Assembly (NCBI GenBank): GCA_963750735.1
Contig: CAVVRY010000001.1
Location: forward strand, 1-64,000
Direction of reading: 5' to 3'
DNA length: 64,000 nt
Origin: JANTGF01 sp963750735
Lineage (GTDB): Bacteria; Bacteroidota; Bacteroidia; Bacteroidales; VadinHA17
Shown here: positions 17,994 to 27,018 of the stretch, one piece after another
Numbering within the stretch: the stretch's first letter is position 1
How the letters are laid out: each line of letters opens with the position of its first letter
Notes under the pieces: generated by a model
Database searches by the model: none
Told to the model about the DNA's origin: nothing
Seen by the model: only the letters and a program-made list of their open reading frames with translations
Made by a program: the position numbers and the translations under genes

Positions 17994-18494
17994 ATGAGTC
18001 TTCCAAACCTCAAAAAAATCAAAATTTATAGTTTAGGTGGATCTATTGACAAAACCTACTCAATGAAAGAAAGTGGTTTTGTTGTCCACGATCCTCAGGT
18101 TGATTCAATATTAAAGCAGGCAAATGTTACAGTTCCCTATGAAATTGAAGAAGTATTACGCAAGGATAGTCTTGAAATAAGTGAGAGTGATAGGAAAAAT
18201 CTTCGCGAAAAAATCTTTGAAGATTCCAGTGATCATATTATTATTACCCATGGTACAGATACAATGCATTTAACTGGAAAAGCTTTATCATCTATTAAAG
18301 AAAAAGTTATTGTTATTACTGGTGCAATGCGACCTGCTTCATTCAAAGAAACTGATGCAAATTTTAATATTGGAGCTGCCTTTATCGCTGTTCAGACAAT
18401 GCCTCCCGGAGTATATATGGTAATGAATGGAAAAATATTCAACCCTCAAATGGTTGCGAAGAATTTTGAAAAAAAGGCATTTGAAGAAACTTAA
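17994..18494 (+). CDS. Single-domain asparaginase-like protein
   Basis: 166 residues corresponding to the N-terminal catalytic domain of L-asparaginases. SLGGSIDKTYS replaces the nucleophile motif TGGTIxS, and IIITHGTDTM is the second catalytic motif (Thr-Asp). The C-terminal domain that completes dimers in the roughly 330-residue enzymes is absent. Short asparaginase-domain proteins of this size occur in other bacteria, so this need not be a truncation. With RidA, aminotransferase and cyclodeaminase genes nearby it suggests amino-acid deamination, releasing ammonia from asparagine or a related amide. Activity uncertain. Confidence 0.75.
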   Translation: MSLPNLKKIKIYSLGGSIDKTYSMKESGFVVHDPQVDSILKQANVTVPYEIEEVLRKDSLEISESDRKNLREKIFEDSSDHIIITHGTDTMHLTGKALSSIKEKVIVITGAMRPASFKETDANFNIGAAFIAVQTMPPGVYMVMNGKIFNPQMVAKNFEKKAFEET

Positions 18495-18521
18495 ACTCTG
18501 TTCAACTTTAAAATATTTAAC

Positions 18522-18902
18522 ATGCGCACAATTTTAACCAAAGATGCTCCTATACCGGGCGGCCATTATTCCCAGGCAATAGAACACGCCGGAATTATAT
18601 ATGTTTCGGGTCAGCTGCCAGTCAATCCAAAAACAGGTGAGAAATGCCTTGGGTCTATTCAGGACCAGACAAAACAGGTACTGGAAAATGTATCTTCTAT
18701 TCTCAAGGCCTCAAACAGCAGTGTGAATAACATTTTAAAAATGACGGTTTATATATCCGATATTGACTTATGGGACAGTGTAAATAAAATATACGCAGAC
18801 TTTTTTGGAGAGCATAAACCAGCCCGGGTAATTGTACCAGCAAAAGGTCTACATTTCGGCTTTGGTATTGAAGTAGATGCCATTGCAAAAATCAATGATT
18901 AG
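18522..18902 (+). CDS. ridA: RidA/YjgF family enamine/imine deaminase
   Basis: 126 residues, the normal length. It has the family segments PIPGGHYSQAIEHAGIIYVSG, GSIQDQTKQVLENVSSIL and PARVIVPAKGLHFGFGIEVDAIA, with the conserved Arg in PARV that binds the carboxylate of the imine. RidA hydrolyses reactive 2-aminoacrylate and related imines released by PLP enzymes. It lies directly upstream of a PLP aminotransferase gene and opposite an ornithine cyclodeaminase-like gene, which fits protection against imine intermediates. Confidence 0.92.
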   Translation: MRTILTKDAPIPGGHYSQAIEHAGIIYVSGQLPVNPKTGEKCLGSIQDQTKQVLENVSSILKASNSSVNNILKMTVYISDIDLWDSVNKIYADFFGEHKPARVIVPAKGLHFGFGIEVDAIAKIND

Positions 18903-18970
18903 GCAGATTTTTTGATTTTAAATGATATTAATAAGTTAATTTCAGTAATCCAATCTATTCAAGGAAAGCT

Positions 18971-20099
18971 ATGTCTCAGTTTCAACCCTTTTTAATGGAG
19001 CGAATGATGTCCGAGTTTGAGCAGGATGTTGATTATAATCTTTCTGAAAGCGGAGTTCATCCAATCTTACTTAAAGACCTTATTGACGAATCTCCCCAAC
19101 TCTATGAAGATATTCTAAATACTGAACTCAATTACCCTCATGTTAATGGTATTCCTGAACTTCGGAGGAATATTGCAAATCTTTACTGTGGAGCTAAACC
19201 ATAATAATGTTTTGGTGACTGTGGGTGCTATTGAAGCTAACTATATATCTATACGTACCCTAATGGATGCTGATGACGAAATTGTAATTATGTTACCTAA
19301 TTACATGCAGATATGGGGTATTGCCAAGAATCACAAATTAAAGGTAAAGTCCTTCCATTTAAAGGAAAAAGCAAACTGGGCACCAGACATTGCCGAACTT
19401 GAATCTGTAGTAACACCTAAAACAAAACTTATTGCCATTTGTAATCCTAACAATCCTACAGGCCGGATACTTTCTGAAACTGAGATGGATAAAATTGTAG
19501 CCTGTGCTGATAAAGTTGGGGCATGGATACTTGCTGATGAAGTTTATCGCGGAGCTACCCGCACTTTAGACAAGGAAAACTCATCTTTTTATGGCCGTTA
19601 TGATAAGGTTTTGGCCATTGGCAGCATGAGCAAGGCTTATGGTTTACCCGGATTACGAATTGGCTGGGTATTAGGGCCTGAAAATACTTTGAATGATATC
19701 TGGGCAAGACATGAATATACTACAATAAGTGCATCCATGATATCCAATAAGCTTGCCGCCATTGCTCTTTCACCCGAGGTTCGACCTCGGTTGTTACATC
19801 GAACCCGTAAATTTATCCGTGGCGGTTATCCAATCCTAAAAGAATGGATGGACAATCACCCTAATACGTTTACACATAGCCCACCGGATGCAGCAGCCAT
19901 TGCATTTATTCGATACCATCTTGATATAAACTCTACCGAATTAGCCGATCGTCTTCGTCGAGACAAAAGTGTATTGATAGTGCCAGGTGATCATTTTGGA
20001 CTGGATAATTTTATTCGGGTTAGTTTTGGACTACCTGCCGAATACCTCAAACCGGCATTGGATCGAATGCATGAACTAATTCTTGAGCTTGGAAATTAA
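18971..20099 (+). pseudogene. PLP-dependent class I/II aminotransferase, one frameshift
   Basis: The first 77 codons (to 19204) give the N-terminal arm and LNYPHVNGIPELRRNIANLYC. The frame then breaks at GAKP and continues one frame over from about 19195 (NNVLVTVGAIEANY) to the stop at 20099. The main domain has ICNPNNPTGRILSE (cofactor-ring Asn/Pro loop), ILADEVYRG, the PLP-lysine segment SMSKAYGLPGLRIGW and a C-terminal RVSFGLP. One extra base near 19198 explains the break. The rejoined length of about 375 residues is normal. Similar to capreomycidine-synthase-like and general aminotransferases; substrate unknown. Confidence 0.85.
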
Positions 20100-20129
20100 G
20101 TACTCATTTGTAAGCAGTTAATAAAAAAA

Positions 20130-21107
20130 TTATTCTCTTTCCAATGCTCTTTCCAATATAAATTTTGAAATTTGAATATCCTGGGTGGCAATTCCGGTAA
20201 GATCTGCAATGGTAATATCCTCATCTCGTCTAAGGTAACCTCCCGATGAAATAATTTCACCCAATTCTACCAATCGTTGTTTTACCAAAAGATTCTTTTG
20301 AAATGCCTTGTGAATTTCCCCATGAACCTGACATTGCTGTGCACTGTCCAAAACAATCAGATTAGCCCTCTCAAGTATTGTTATATCAAGCTCCTGCTTT
20401 CCGGTTGTATCGGCTCCAACAGCAGTTATATGTGTGCCCTTTTGGAGGTCTTCTTCAAAAAAAATTGGGGAAGTAGAGGGCGTTGTAGTAATGATTAAAT
20501 TACATTCTCTTCCTATGAGTCTGCTATCCTGGGTGGTTATTATATCATAACCTTTGCTGGTCATATCATTTTTATAAGCTTGAAGTTTTTCGTCAGATCT
20601 ACCCCAGACGAATACCTTTTGGCAATCTACCACACTTTTCAGGTATTCCAGCTGCAACCGGGCCTGAATGCCAGAGCCCATAATCCCGATGGCCTTTACT
20701 TTTTTAGGAGCTAAATATTTTGAAACAATAGCACCTGCAACCGCGGTTCGTATATCTGTAAGTAATCCTTCATCCAAAAGTATTGTTTCCAATACGCCTG
20801 TCTTTTGACTGAAAACCAGGTTAAGTCCATTACTCGATGACAAACCCAAAGACGGATTTTCATAAAATCCTGATGCAATTTTTACGACATAATGTGAGTC
20901 ACCCTGAACATAGCCATACTTAATATGCATATCTCCGGGAGGAGAATTAAAAGTTAGTGTTCCGACTGGGGGTAAAACTGCCAAACCTGAGGAGTATAAG
21001 GTAAAAGCTTCTTCCATATATTCAATCAAAGTATCAGGTGTTGTCTCCTTAAGTATGTTTTTAATTTCAATTCTATTAAATACTTTGGTCATAACTGTTT
21101 TTTTCAT
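20130..21107 (-). CDS. Ornithine cyclodeaminase / mu-crystallin family protein
   Basis: 325 residues. Family signatures are LPPVGTLTFNSPPGDMHIKYGYV, LLTDIRTAVAGAIVSKYLAPK, the NAD-binding GIMGSGIQARLQLEYL and ITAVGADTTGKQELD. Members deaminate ornithine to proline, reduce cyclic ketimines, or act as alanine or other imino-acid dehydrogenases. It is convergent with the aminotransferase gene. Together with RidA and asparaginase it suggests a small amino-acid degradation set, but which ligand it uses cannot be told. Confidence 0.9.
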   Translation of the reverse strand: MKKTVMTKVFNRIEIKNILKETTPDTLIEYMEEAFTLYSSGLAVLPPVGTLTFNSPPGDMHIKYGYVQGDSHYVVKIASGFYENPSLGLSSSNGLNLVFSQKTGVLETILLDEGLLTDIRTAVAGAIVSKYLAPKKVKAIGIMGSGIQARLQLEYLKSVVDCQKVFVWGRSDEKLQAYKNDMTSKGYDIITTQDSRLIGRECNLIITTTPSTSPIFFEEDLQKGTHITAVGADTTGKQELDITILERANLIVLDSAQQCQVHGEIHKAFQKNLLVKQRLVELGEIISSGGYLRRDEDITIADLTGIATQDIQISKFILERALERE

Positions 21108-21157
21108 TCAATATCAACTTCATCGAAAAGTCATTGAAGTTTTCATAAAACAATTGA

Positions 21158-22198
21158 CTAATCTCTTTTCGCTAAAACCGGTTTATTCATTGTATTATAG
21201 AAATCTGCAAGAATAGCTTCCTTCCCAAAGTTTTCCCATATAATAATTTTACGACTATTATCGGGTCTATCCTCCCATTCCTCATCGATGAGAGTTGGAG
21301 CCGGAATAGAAATGGTCTCTCCCCATGAAGGGTTTTTTACTATAGCAACAGCAACCATATCGAACAAAGCACGTGAAGGAGGGTCGCCATACAGGTCAAT
21401 ATTTTCAAATAGATTTACTGAATAATCTCCAAAACAGGTAAAATCACTACCATTTCGCCCGGTTATTGCTTGCACCTTTGGGCCAAGGCCTGGCATATTT
21501 TTCGCAATATCATCTGGTGTGACCTTTACTGCATCAGAACCTGATGTTTTACCATAGCGGACCATTACCATTTCAAATGGAACATTCTGCTCCAGGATAT
21601 AGTTCAGTGCAGGTATATCATTTTCCTGGTTATATTCACCCTTTTCAGGATAATTTGAGCCTAACCAGACAATTCTCACTTTATCTTTAATGTCAGGGGC
21701 CTTTTCAAGCGCCAGTGCTATATTGGTAAGCTTTCCAACAGGAAGGAGAACCAATTTCTCATCTCTTGGCATTCGAGCTTCCTCAATTATATAATCAATA
21801 GCCTCCTTCCCATCGTATTCATTTTCACCTAAATGTGACTTAATATCTTCAAAATCAGCATTAGCTCCAGTAAATAATGGAATGTCTCCACTAACATTAC
21901 ACAGGGATAGAATTCGTTGGGCTTCCTTAAAATGTTCGCCTATTTCTCCACCATTGAAAGTGGCATTTACCGTTACTCCTCTTACATTAAATGTTTCTCC
22001 ACTAAATAACATGTATGCCATGGCGTGCTGATCATCCAATTCGTTATTGGCATCTGTATCAAAAATGACTGGAATCTTTGCCGGAGCTTCTGATTTCATA
22101 TTAGAATCCAATTGTTTTCTGTTTGAATTCTTTGATTCAGGATTGCATGCAAATAGAATTACCATACTAAGCAATACAACAATAAAATTCCTACTCAT
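21158..22198 (-). CDS. Nucleoside hydrolase-like lipoprotein (IUNH family)
   Basis: 346 residues with a lipoprotein signal (MVILFAC). The calcium-binding motif is DTDANNELDDQHA, a variant of the DTDxGxDDxxA motif of inosine-uridine nucleoside hydrolases. VRGVTVNATF and LLPVGKLTNIALALEKAPDI are further family segments. Many Bacteroidota carry extracytoplasmic variants of this type with unproven substrates. It would cleave N-glycosidic bonds of nucleosides on the outer side of a membrane. It lies 50 bases downstream of nothing conserved and may be transcribed with the cyclodeaminase gene that follows it on this strand. Confidence 0.85.
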   Translation of the reverse strand: MSRNFIVVLLSMVILFACNPESKNSNRKQLDSNMKSEAPAKIPVIFDTDANNELDDQHAMAYMLFSGETFNVRGVTVNATFNGGEIGEHFKEAQRILSLCNVSGDIPLFTGANADFEDIKSHLGENEYDGKEAIDYIIEEARMPRDEKLVLLPVGKLTNIALALEKAPDIKDKVRIVWLGSNYPEKGEYNQENDIPALNYILEQNVPFEMVMVRYGKTSGSDAVKVTPDDIAKNMPGLGPKVQAITGRNGSDFTCFGDYSVNLFENIDLYGDPPSRALFDMVAVAIVKNPSWGETISIPAPTLIDEEWEDRPDNSRKIIIWENFGKEAILADFYNTMNKPVLAKRD

Positions 22199-22289
22199 AA
22201 TTATAGATTAAAAAAATTAATAAAAGTTTCTTCAATATTCTTCTTTATTTAACACCAATACTAAACCATAAAACTTTAAATTTAGTAAA

Positions 22290-22880
22290 TTAAGCAGTCT
22301 TGTTTGAATCACTATCCCAACCTGAGACTCCTGCAGAAACAATAAATTTCATAACTTCTGCAGGATTTATATCTATGGGTTTTATTAAATTTTTAGGGAC
22401 AATAAACAATTCTCCGGAGAAATTATATGAATGTGGAAAATAGACTGCCGATTTTTCACTTTCATCAAGTTTTGATAAATCGTTTTCTGTCATAAAACCC
22501 AGTTTTTCAAGATTTGATATAGGATTTACCATTACAAGCACAGGCTTGTTAAATTTTCTTTCCTTACCAACAAAAGCAGAAAACAAATCATTTAGAGCAG
22601 AATAAAAGACTTTTAAAAGTGGTATTTTGTTAATAATTCTATTAAAAAGAGCCTTAATTGGTCTTGCAATAATTGTATTCCCAATTATGCCAATAAAAAT
22701 GAGAATGACAACAAACACTAATAACCCTAAGCCAGGAATATCAACATTGATGACTTTTTGCAAAGCATCCCTCAATAGGTTATCAGCAAAAGTGAAAATT
22801 ATATAGGTAAAATAGATAGTTATTCCCAGGGGTGAGATAAAAAGTAATCCCTGAAGGAAATATTTTATTATTCTTTTCAT
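22290..22880 (-). CDS. DUF502 family membrane protein
   Basis: 196 residues. Two N-terminal transmembrane helices (YFLQGLLFISPLGITIYFTYIIF and GLGLLVFVVILIFIGIIGNTII) are followed by a soluble domain with KIPLLKVFYSALNDLFSAF, VLVMVNPISNLEKLGFMT and SAVYFPHSYNFSGELFIVP. This matches DUF502, an inner-membrane family of unknown function widespread in Bacteroidota and Proteobacteria. Confidence 0.88.
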   Translation of the reverse strand: MKRIIKYFLQGLLFISPLGITIYFTYIIFTFADNLLRDALQKVINVDIPGLGLLVFVVILIFIGIIGNTIIARPIKALFNRIINKIPLLKVFYSALNDLFSAFVGKERKFNKPVLVMVNPISNLEKLGFMTENDLSKLDESEKSAVYFPHSYNFSGELFIVPKNLIKPIDINPAEVMKFIVSAGVSGWDSDSNKTA

Positions 22881-22971
22881 GATATAAGGTATTTTAGAAA
22901 TTTATAAGGATTTGGATTTTTGGGTAAATAAAAGCTATTTAATATAGTAAATGCAGGTTGTTGTTTTGGGA

Positions 22972-24039
22972 TTAACTCTCTGGAGGTCTATATCTTCTCC
23001 AGAATTTATAAGTACTTAAAGAAGTATAGCTTACAATCCTGTTCACAATTCTATATCTCATTAGAAAGTGTAAAATCCTGTAACTTAAGAAGACAAAAAT
23101 CAGAAAAATAAATGTATAAACTACAGACCATATCTTCTCACTTAAAACTGATTGTTTAATCATTTCCCAAATGCCAAACTCTTTCAATATTAAAATCAAA
23201 AATGGAGAAACAAGCATTGATGAGATAAAAAACATGGAGATGGCAAAAGGCTGCATTGTTTCAATCGCTCTTTCAGGACAGTGATTTACACAGCGCATGC
23301 AACTTTCACATCTGTATGACCAAAAGGGTCGATCGCTCACCAGATTAATTGCTTTTACCGGACACTGGTTTATACATTTCATGCAAAGGTTACAATCATC
23401 TGTTGCGATAAATGTTTTTGACAGGAAAAACCGTCCAAAAAAATAGTACCCTATGGCAATTGGTATCAAAGCTAAATCTATTGGCAATGATAGTAAGGCT
23501 TTATACCTCCTTTTTCCCTCAAATAGGCTTAGGGCAAAACGATTAACCTTATTTTGGTAGTGATCATACATAGAATCTATAACTTTTGGCCGCAATGCAG
23601 GATGAAGCAGCAGCCAATTTGAAGGCAGATCCAACGGTTGCATACCGACAACGGGAAATCCTTTCAATCTAAGGATCATTGCCGGTAATATTTGAGCAAG
23701 TCCGCTTAATCCGGGAAGGAAAAGCTTTGACAATTTCAATCCTCCACGGGTATTTAAGATAAATACATCACAATTCTTAAGTTTCGGGAATTTGCTGATA
23801 AATTTCAATGCAATGGGCGGTAAATTGAATCCATGAGTTGGTGATAAAAAGCCAATTAAGCTATTTCCTGTTAACTCAGGAAGGTCAATGCTTTCAAATC
23901 GGTCAATACTAATTAACCGGGTTCGTATTCCATTGTCTTCAGCTACCTTTTGAATCCACCTGGCTGCATTTCGGGCATTTCCGGTTCCAGAAAAATAATA
24001 TACAATCAGGTTATTGTATTTTATCAAATTCTCTTTCAT
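22972..24039 (-). CDS. EFR1-type ferredoxin: flavodoxin domain plus 2[4Fe-4S] and membrane anchor
   Basis: 355 residues. The N-terminal flavodoxin fold binds FMN through YYFSGTGNARNAARW. Then come two 4Fe-4S motifs, CNLCMKCINQCPVKAI and CESCMRCVNHCPERAI. Near the C-terminus are hydrophobic helices (FAISMFFISSMLVSPFLILIL and VVYTFIFLIFVFLSYRILHFL). This is the EFR1 ferrodoxin layout (flavodoxin plus ferredoxin), implying electron transfer at the membrane. Redox partners are not evident, though a ferredoxin-nitroreductase fusion lies at 25981-26815. Confidence 0.85.
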   Translation of the reverse strand: MKENLIKYNNLIVYYFSGTGNARNAARWIQKVAEDNGIRTRLISIDRFESIDLPELTGNSLIGFLSPTHGFNLPPIALKFISKFPKLKNCDVFILNTRGGLKLSKLFLPGLSGLAQILPAMILRLKGFPVVGMQPLDLPSNWLLLHPALRPKVIDSMYDHYQNKVNRFALSLFEGKRRYKALLSLPIDLALIPIAIGYYFFGRFFLSKTFIATDDCNLCMKCINQCPVKAINLVSDRPFWSYRCESCMRCVNHCPERAIETMQPFAISMFFISSMLVSPFLILILKEFGIWEMIKQSVLSEKIWSVVYTFIFLIFVFLSYRILHFLMRYRIVNRIVSYTSLSTYKFWRRYRPPES

Positions 24040-24147
24040 ATGAAGGCATCCAACAGCTTATTCTTACTGGAGAAAAAGGGATTGAATTTATAGGACTAAA
24101 TATTCTGAATGCAGGTAGAATTATACACTAAAAAAATCTACGAATGA

Positions 24148-24801
24148 CTAGTTTTTGGTTTCAATTACTACAACACCATTGCCCCCCCGAGTTCCATAAA
24201 TTGCTGCGTCGTTGTCTTTCAATACATTGATTGATTTAATCTGGCAAGGTTGTATCCAGTCAATTGCTCCGATTGACGATCCATTTACAATTATAAGTGC
24301 CTGCGTTTGGCCACTGAATGATCCACTGCCCCGAATATATACGCTTCCACCAGAAATTGTTACTCCTGAGAATTCACTTCTGATAAGTTGGAAGATATCT
24401 GTATACTTACAATAATCATTATTCTGGTTGGCAAAGTTATCGATACCATGTGTAAGGTCCTCCTCCGTAATATAGCCATCTACTACTACCCTCTCACGAT
24501 TTGGTTTCGAATCAATAAAAAGCAGGTTAATGCTTAAAGAGTCAGTTTCCGGTCCTACTTTTTCACTTACTGGTTGAAAGGTTTTGGGTTTTAATTTCAA
24601 AACATCGTTTTCAAAACAAACAATTGAGAACTGACCAAGTGAATCTGTTGTAACGGATGTTTTGGCCTTTTTTGCACTAACCTCAACATTTTTTACCGGA
24701 TATGTATTAAATACGGTTACCTTTCCATTAATCACCCGATTCTGAGCAAAAATTGAAACAGAAAAGAAAACACCTATTAATATGATAATTGTTTTTTTCA
24801 T
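24148..24801 (-). CDS. Carboxypeptidase-regulatory domain plus TonB plug, no barrel
   Basis: 217 residues. A signal peptide ends SIFAQ, followed by a CarboxypepD_reg-like beta domain (GKVTVFNTYPVKNVEVSAKK) and then a TonB-dependent-receptor plug segment (YIRGSGSFSGQTQALIIVNG, INVLKDNDAAIYGTRGGNGV). It stops right after the plug where a SusC-type receptor would begin its barrel. Free-standing plug proteins of this kind recur in Bacteroidota. It may act as a periplasmic adaptor or be a truncated SusC; no barrel remnant is seen downstream. Confidence 0.85.
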   Translation of the reverse strand: MKKTIIILIGVFFSVSIFAQNRVINGKVTVFNTYPVKNVEVSAKKAKTSVTTDSLGQFSIVCFENDVLKLKPKTFQPVSEKVGPETDSLSINLLFIDSKPNRERVVVDGYITEEDLTHGIDNFANQNNDYCKYTDIFQLIRSEFSGVTISGGSVYIRGSGSFSGQTQALIIVNGSSIGAIDWIQPCQIKSINVLKDNDAAIYGTRGGNGVVVIETKN

Positions 24802-24819
24802 TTTAGATGATTTTGTTTA

Positions 24820-24847
24820 TAAAGATACAACCTTTTTAAATAATCAA
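24820..24847 (-). promoter_or_regulatory. Candidate promoter TTG-N17-TATCTTTA for the plug gene
   Basis: On the minus strand TTG (24847-24845) is followed by 17 bases and TATCTTTA (24827-24820), close to the Bacteroidota TAnnTTTG -7 box, about 18 bases before the ATG at 24801. Confidence 0.4.
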
Positions 24848-24967
24848 GTTTTCATCAATATGTTTGAAAGCATTGCGTTAAAATGGTTTTTGAAAGATTA
24901 ATGAATTAACAGTCTTGTGAAAAAAATCGTAAATTCGGAAAATTTTTACCAATCAAATCTTTATTTC

Positions 24968-25838
24968 ATGAAAAAGAAAATTAGAATTCAACTGCTGATG
25001 TTAGGGTTACTCATTACAGCAAGCTTCAATAGCTTCTCACAGGATAAATATGGAGGTCTAACTTTATATACAGTAAGATCGGAAATGGGTACCAATCCAG
25101 AAAAGACACTTGACGAAGTGGCCGATATTGGTTATAAATATATTGAATCGGCTGGATATCAAGATGGGAAGTTTTACAATATGACACCAGAAGATTTTAA
25201 AAACTATCTTGCCGGATTGGGTTTGGTTCCCCTAAGTACACATCAGGGAACAGTAACCCTTGAAAATGCAGATGATATGATAGCAGATGTGAAGGCGGCC
25301 GGATTTAAGTATTTTGTAATTCCGGTCCCACCCATGGGACATTTCAAATATGATCCTAAAACTCAGAGTCTTTCCATGACCGATGACCTTGGATTAATCG
25401 CCGATATTCTGACTACCCTCGGTAAAAAATGCAAAGAGGCAGGTCTTGAATTACTTTATCACAATCATAATTTTGAATTTGAAAAGAACAAAAATGGAAT
25501 TGTTCCCATTGAATACTTTCTTGAAAATTTGAATCCTGAATATGTCAACTTCCAGATAGATTTGTATTGGGCTGTAAAAGCTGGAGCTGATCCGGTTGCT
25601 TATTTCGAAAAATACCCCGGACGTTTCAAAATATGGCATGTAAAGGATATGGATGATCAGGGCAGGTTTGCTCCAGTAGGTATGGGAACTATTGACTTTG
25701 CCAGAATTCTTGAAAAGAAAGAAGATATCTGGGATGAAGTACTATATTGTTGAACAGGATAGAACTTTTGATGGCATGACACCTCTTGAGTCAATCAAAA
25801 TCAGTCATGAAGAACTAAAAAAGATCGGTTTCAAATAA
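24968..25838 (+). pseudogene. Secreted sugar-phosphate isomerase/epimerase-like TIM barrel, frameshifted near the end
   Basis: AP-endonuclease-2/xylose-isomerase-like TIM barrel. The start at 24968 gives the signal peptide MKKKIRIQLLMLGLLITASF ending FSQ. Metal-site-like segments are LLYHNHNFEFE, VNFQIDLYWAVKAGADP and KIWHVKDMD. The open frame ends at 25753 (DEVLYC), but the frame beginning near 25730 gives MKYYIVEQDRTFDGMTPLES and ISHEELKKIGFK up to the stop at 25838, which is the usual ending. A single-base shift at about 25730-25735 accounts for this. Periplasmic members are common in polysaccharide-using Bacteroidota. The reaction is not assigned. Confidence 0.8.
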
Positions 25839-25980
25839 ATCGGCCCAAACCGGAACAACTGAACCTCATTACAGTATTGAAAGTGACACACTTTCATTGG
25901 TGATCCCTCTAAATTGAAGGCTGATAACCTGTGTCCGGAAATTGTGCTTCCTTAAATTCTTCAGTTTTGCAGTTTACCTG

Positions 25981-26815
25981 TTAGATAAAGTTTGCCATGG
26001 GTTTTTCTCTTCCTGCTTCATTGGTATATTTTACTTTGGGGTGACCAATTAGCAAGGCAGCATAAACATTATGCCTGAGAGGAATCTTAAATTCTTTACG
26101 CATGGCTTTGCTGCGTTCCATAGCCGAAACAATAAAACCATTAAAACAGGTTCCCAGTCCAAGGGTATTGGCATATATGGAAGTATAAGTAGACCAAATA
26201 TATGCGTCGGCCTCAGCCATGCCAAATTTTGTAACAGGTGCATGAAATAACATCACGGCAGGCGCATAATGGCAGACCTGCGATGATTCCGGGGTTTGGC
26301 GGGCAATAAACTTTTTCTTGTAATCATTTAAAGTGCTTACATCAATTTTTGGAGCAATTAATCCAATGATAGGCTTCAAAAAAGGCGATGTAATGAATTT
26401 AAGCGTTTTGATTAAGCTTTGAGCTGTTTGATTATTCAACCTTTATTATTTCCTTTTCGGTTTTAACAATGGTGATTTCAACAGGGCGTGAATTACTGGC
26501 AGAAGGATAATGTTTCATATTTTCGATCAACATCCCCAATGTCTCATCATCTACTTCCTTACTCAGGTAACTTCTGCAGGTTCTAATTGATGCTGATAAA
26601 TGCTGGAAATCAGAAGGAGGATAATTATATGAATTTAGTTTTTTAATTGATTCTGCATCAGGAAAAACCGTTGACTCCGGACAAATAGCCACACAATGAC
26701 CACAATGAATACATGTATTATTAATGGTCCCTTGCTCTATATCAATAGCATCTGATGGACAATCATTTACACATTTCAAACACTTAATACAATTATCTAG
26801 TTTTATTGTCGGCAT
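25981..26815 (-). pseudogene. Ferredoxin-nitroreductase fusion, one frameshift
   Basis: The N-terminal part (start MPTIKLDNC, ATG at 26815) has two 4Fe-4S motifs, CIKCLKCVNDCPSDAI and CIHCGHCVAICPEST, followed by the nitroreductase start (RTCRSYLSKEVDDETL). The frame stops near 26432. The rest of the FMN nitroreductase domain continues one frame over (NNQTAQSLIKTLKF, then ADAYIWSTYTSIYANTLGLG and AALLIGHPKVKY) to 25981. One missing base near 26435 joins them into about 280 residues, normal for the fusion family. Likely flavin-dependent reductase fed by its own ferredoxin domain. Confidence 0.82.
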
Positions 26816-27018
26816 TTTACAATTGTTAGGCACCAAAAGTAATAATAATTACTATAATTAGATTAAGACTCCCTCTAATTTGCAGGATTGATGATCATTC
26901 TTCAGGAATCGGTAAAAGGTGTTGATTTATTTACCAATTAATTTTCCTTTTATACTTATTTGTAACATACCTTTAAGAATAAAACAAAAGGTTTTCACAT
27001 TTTGAAGAATTGTTGTCA

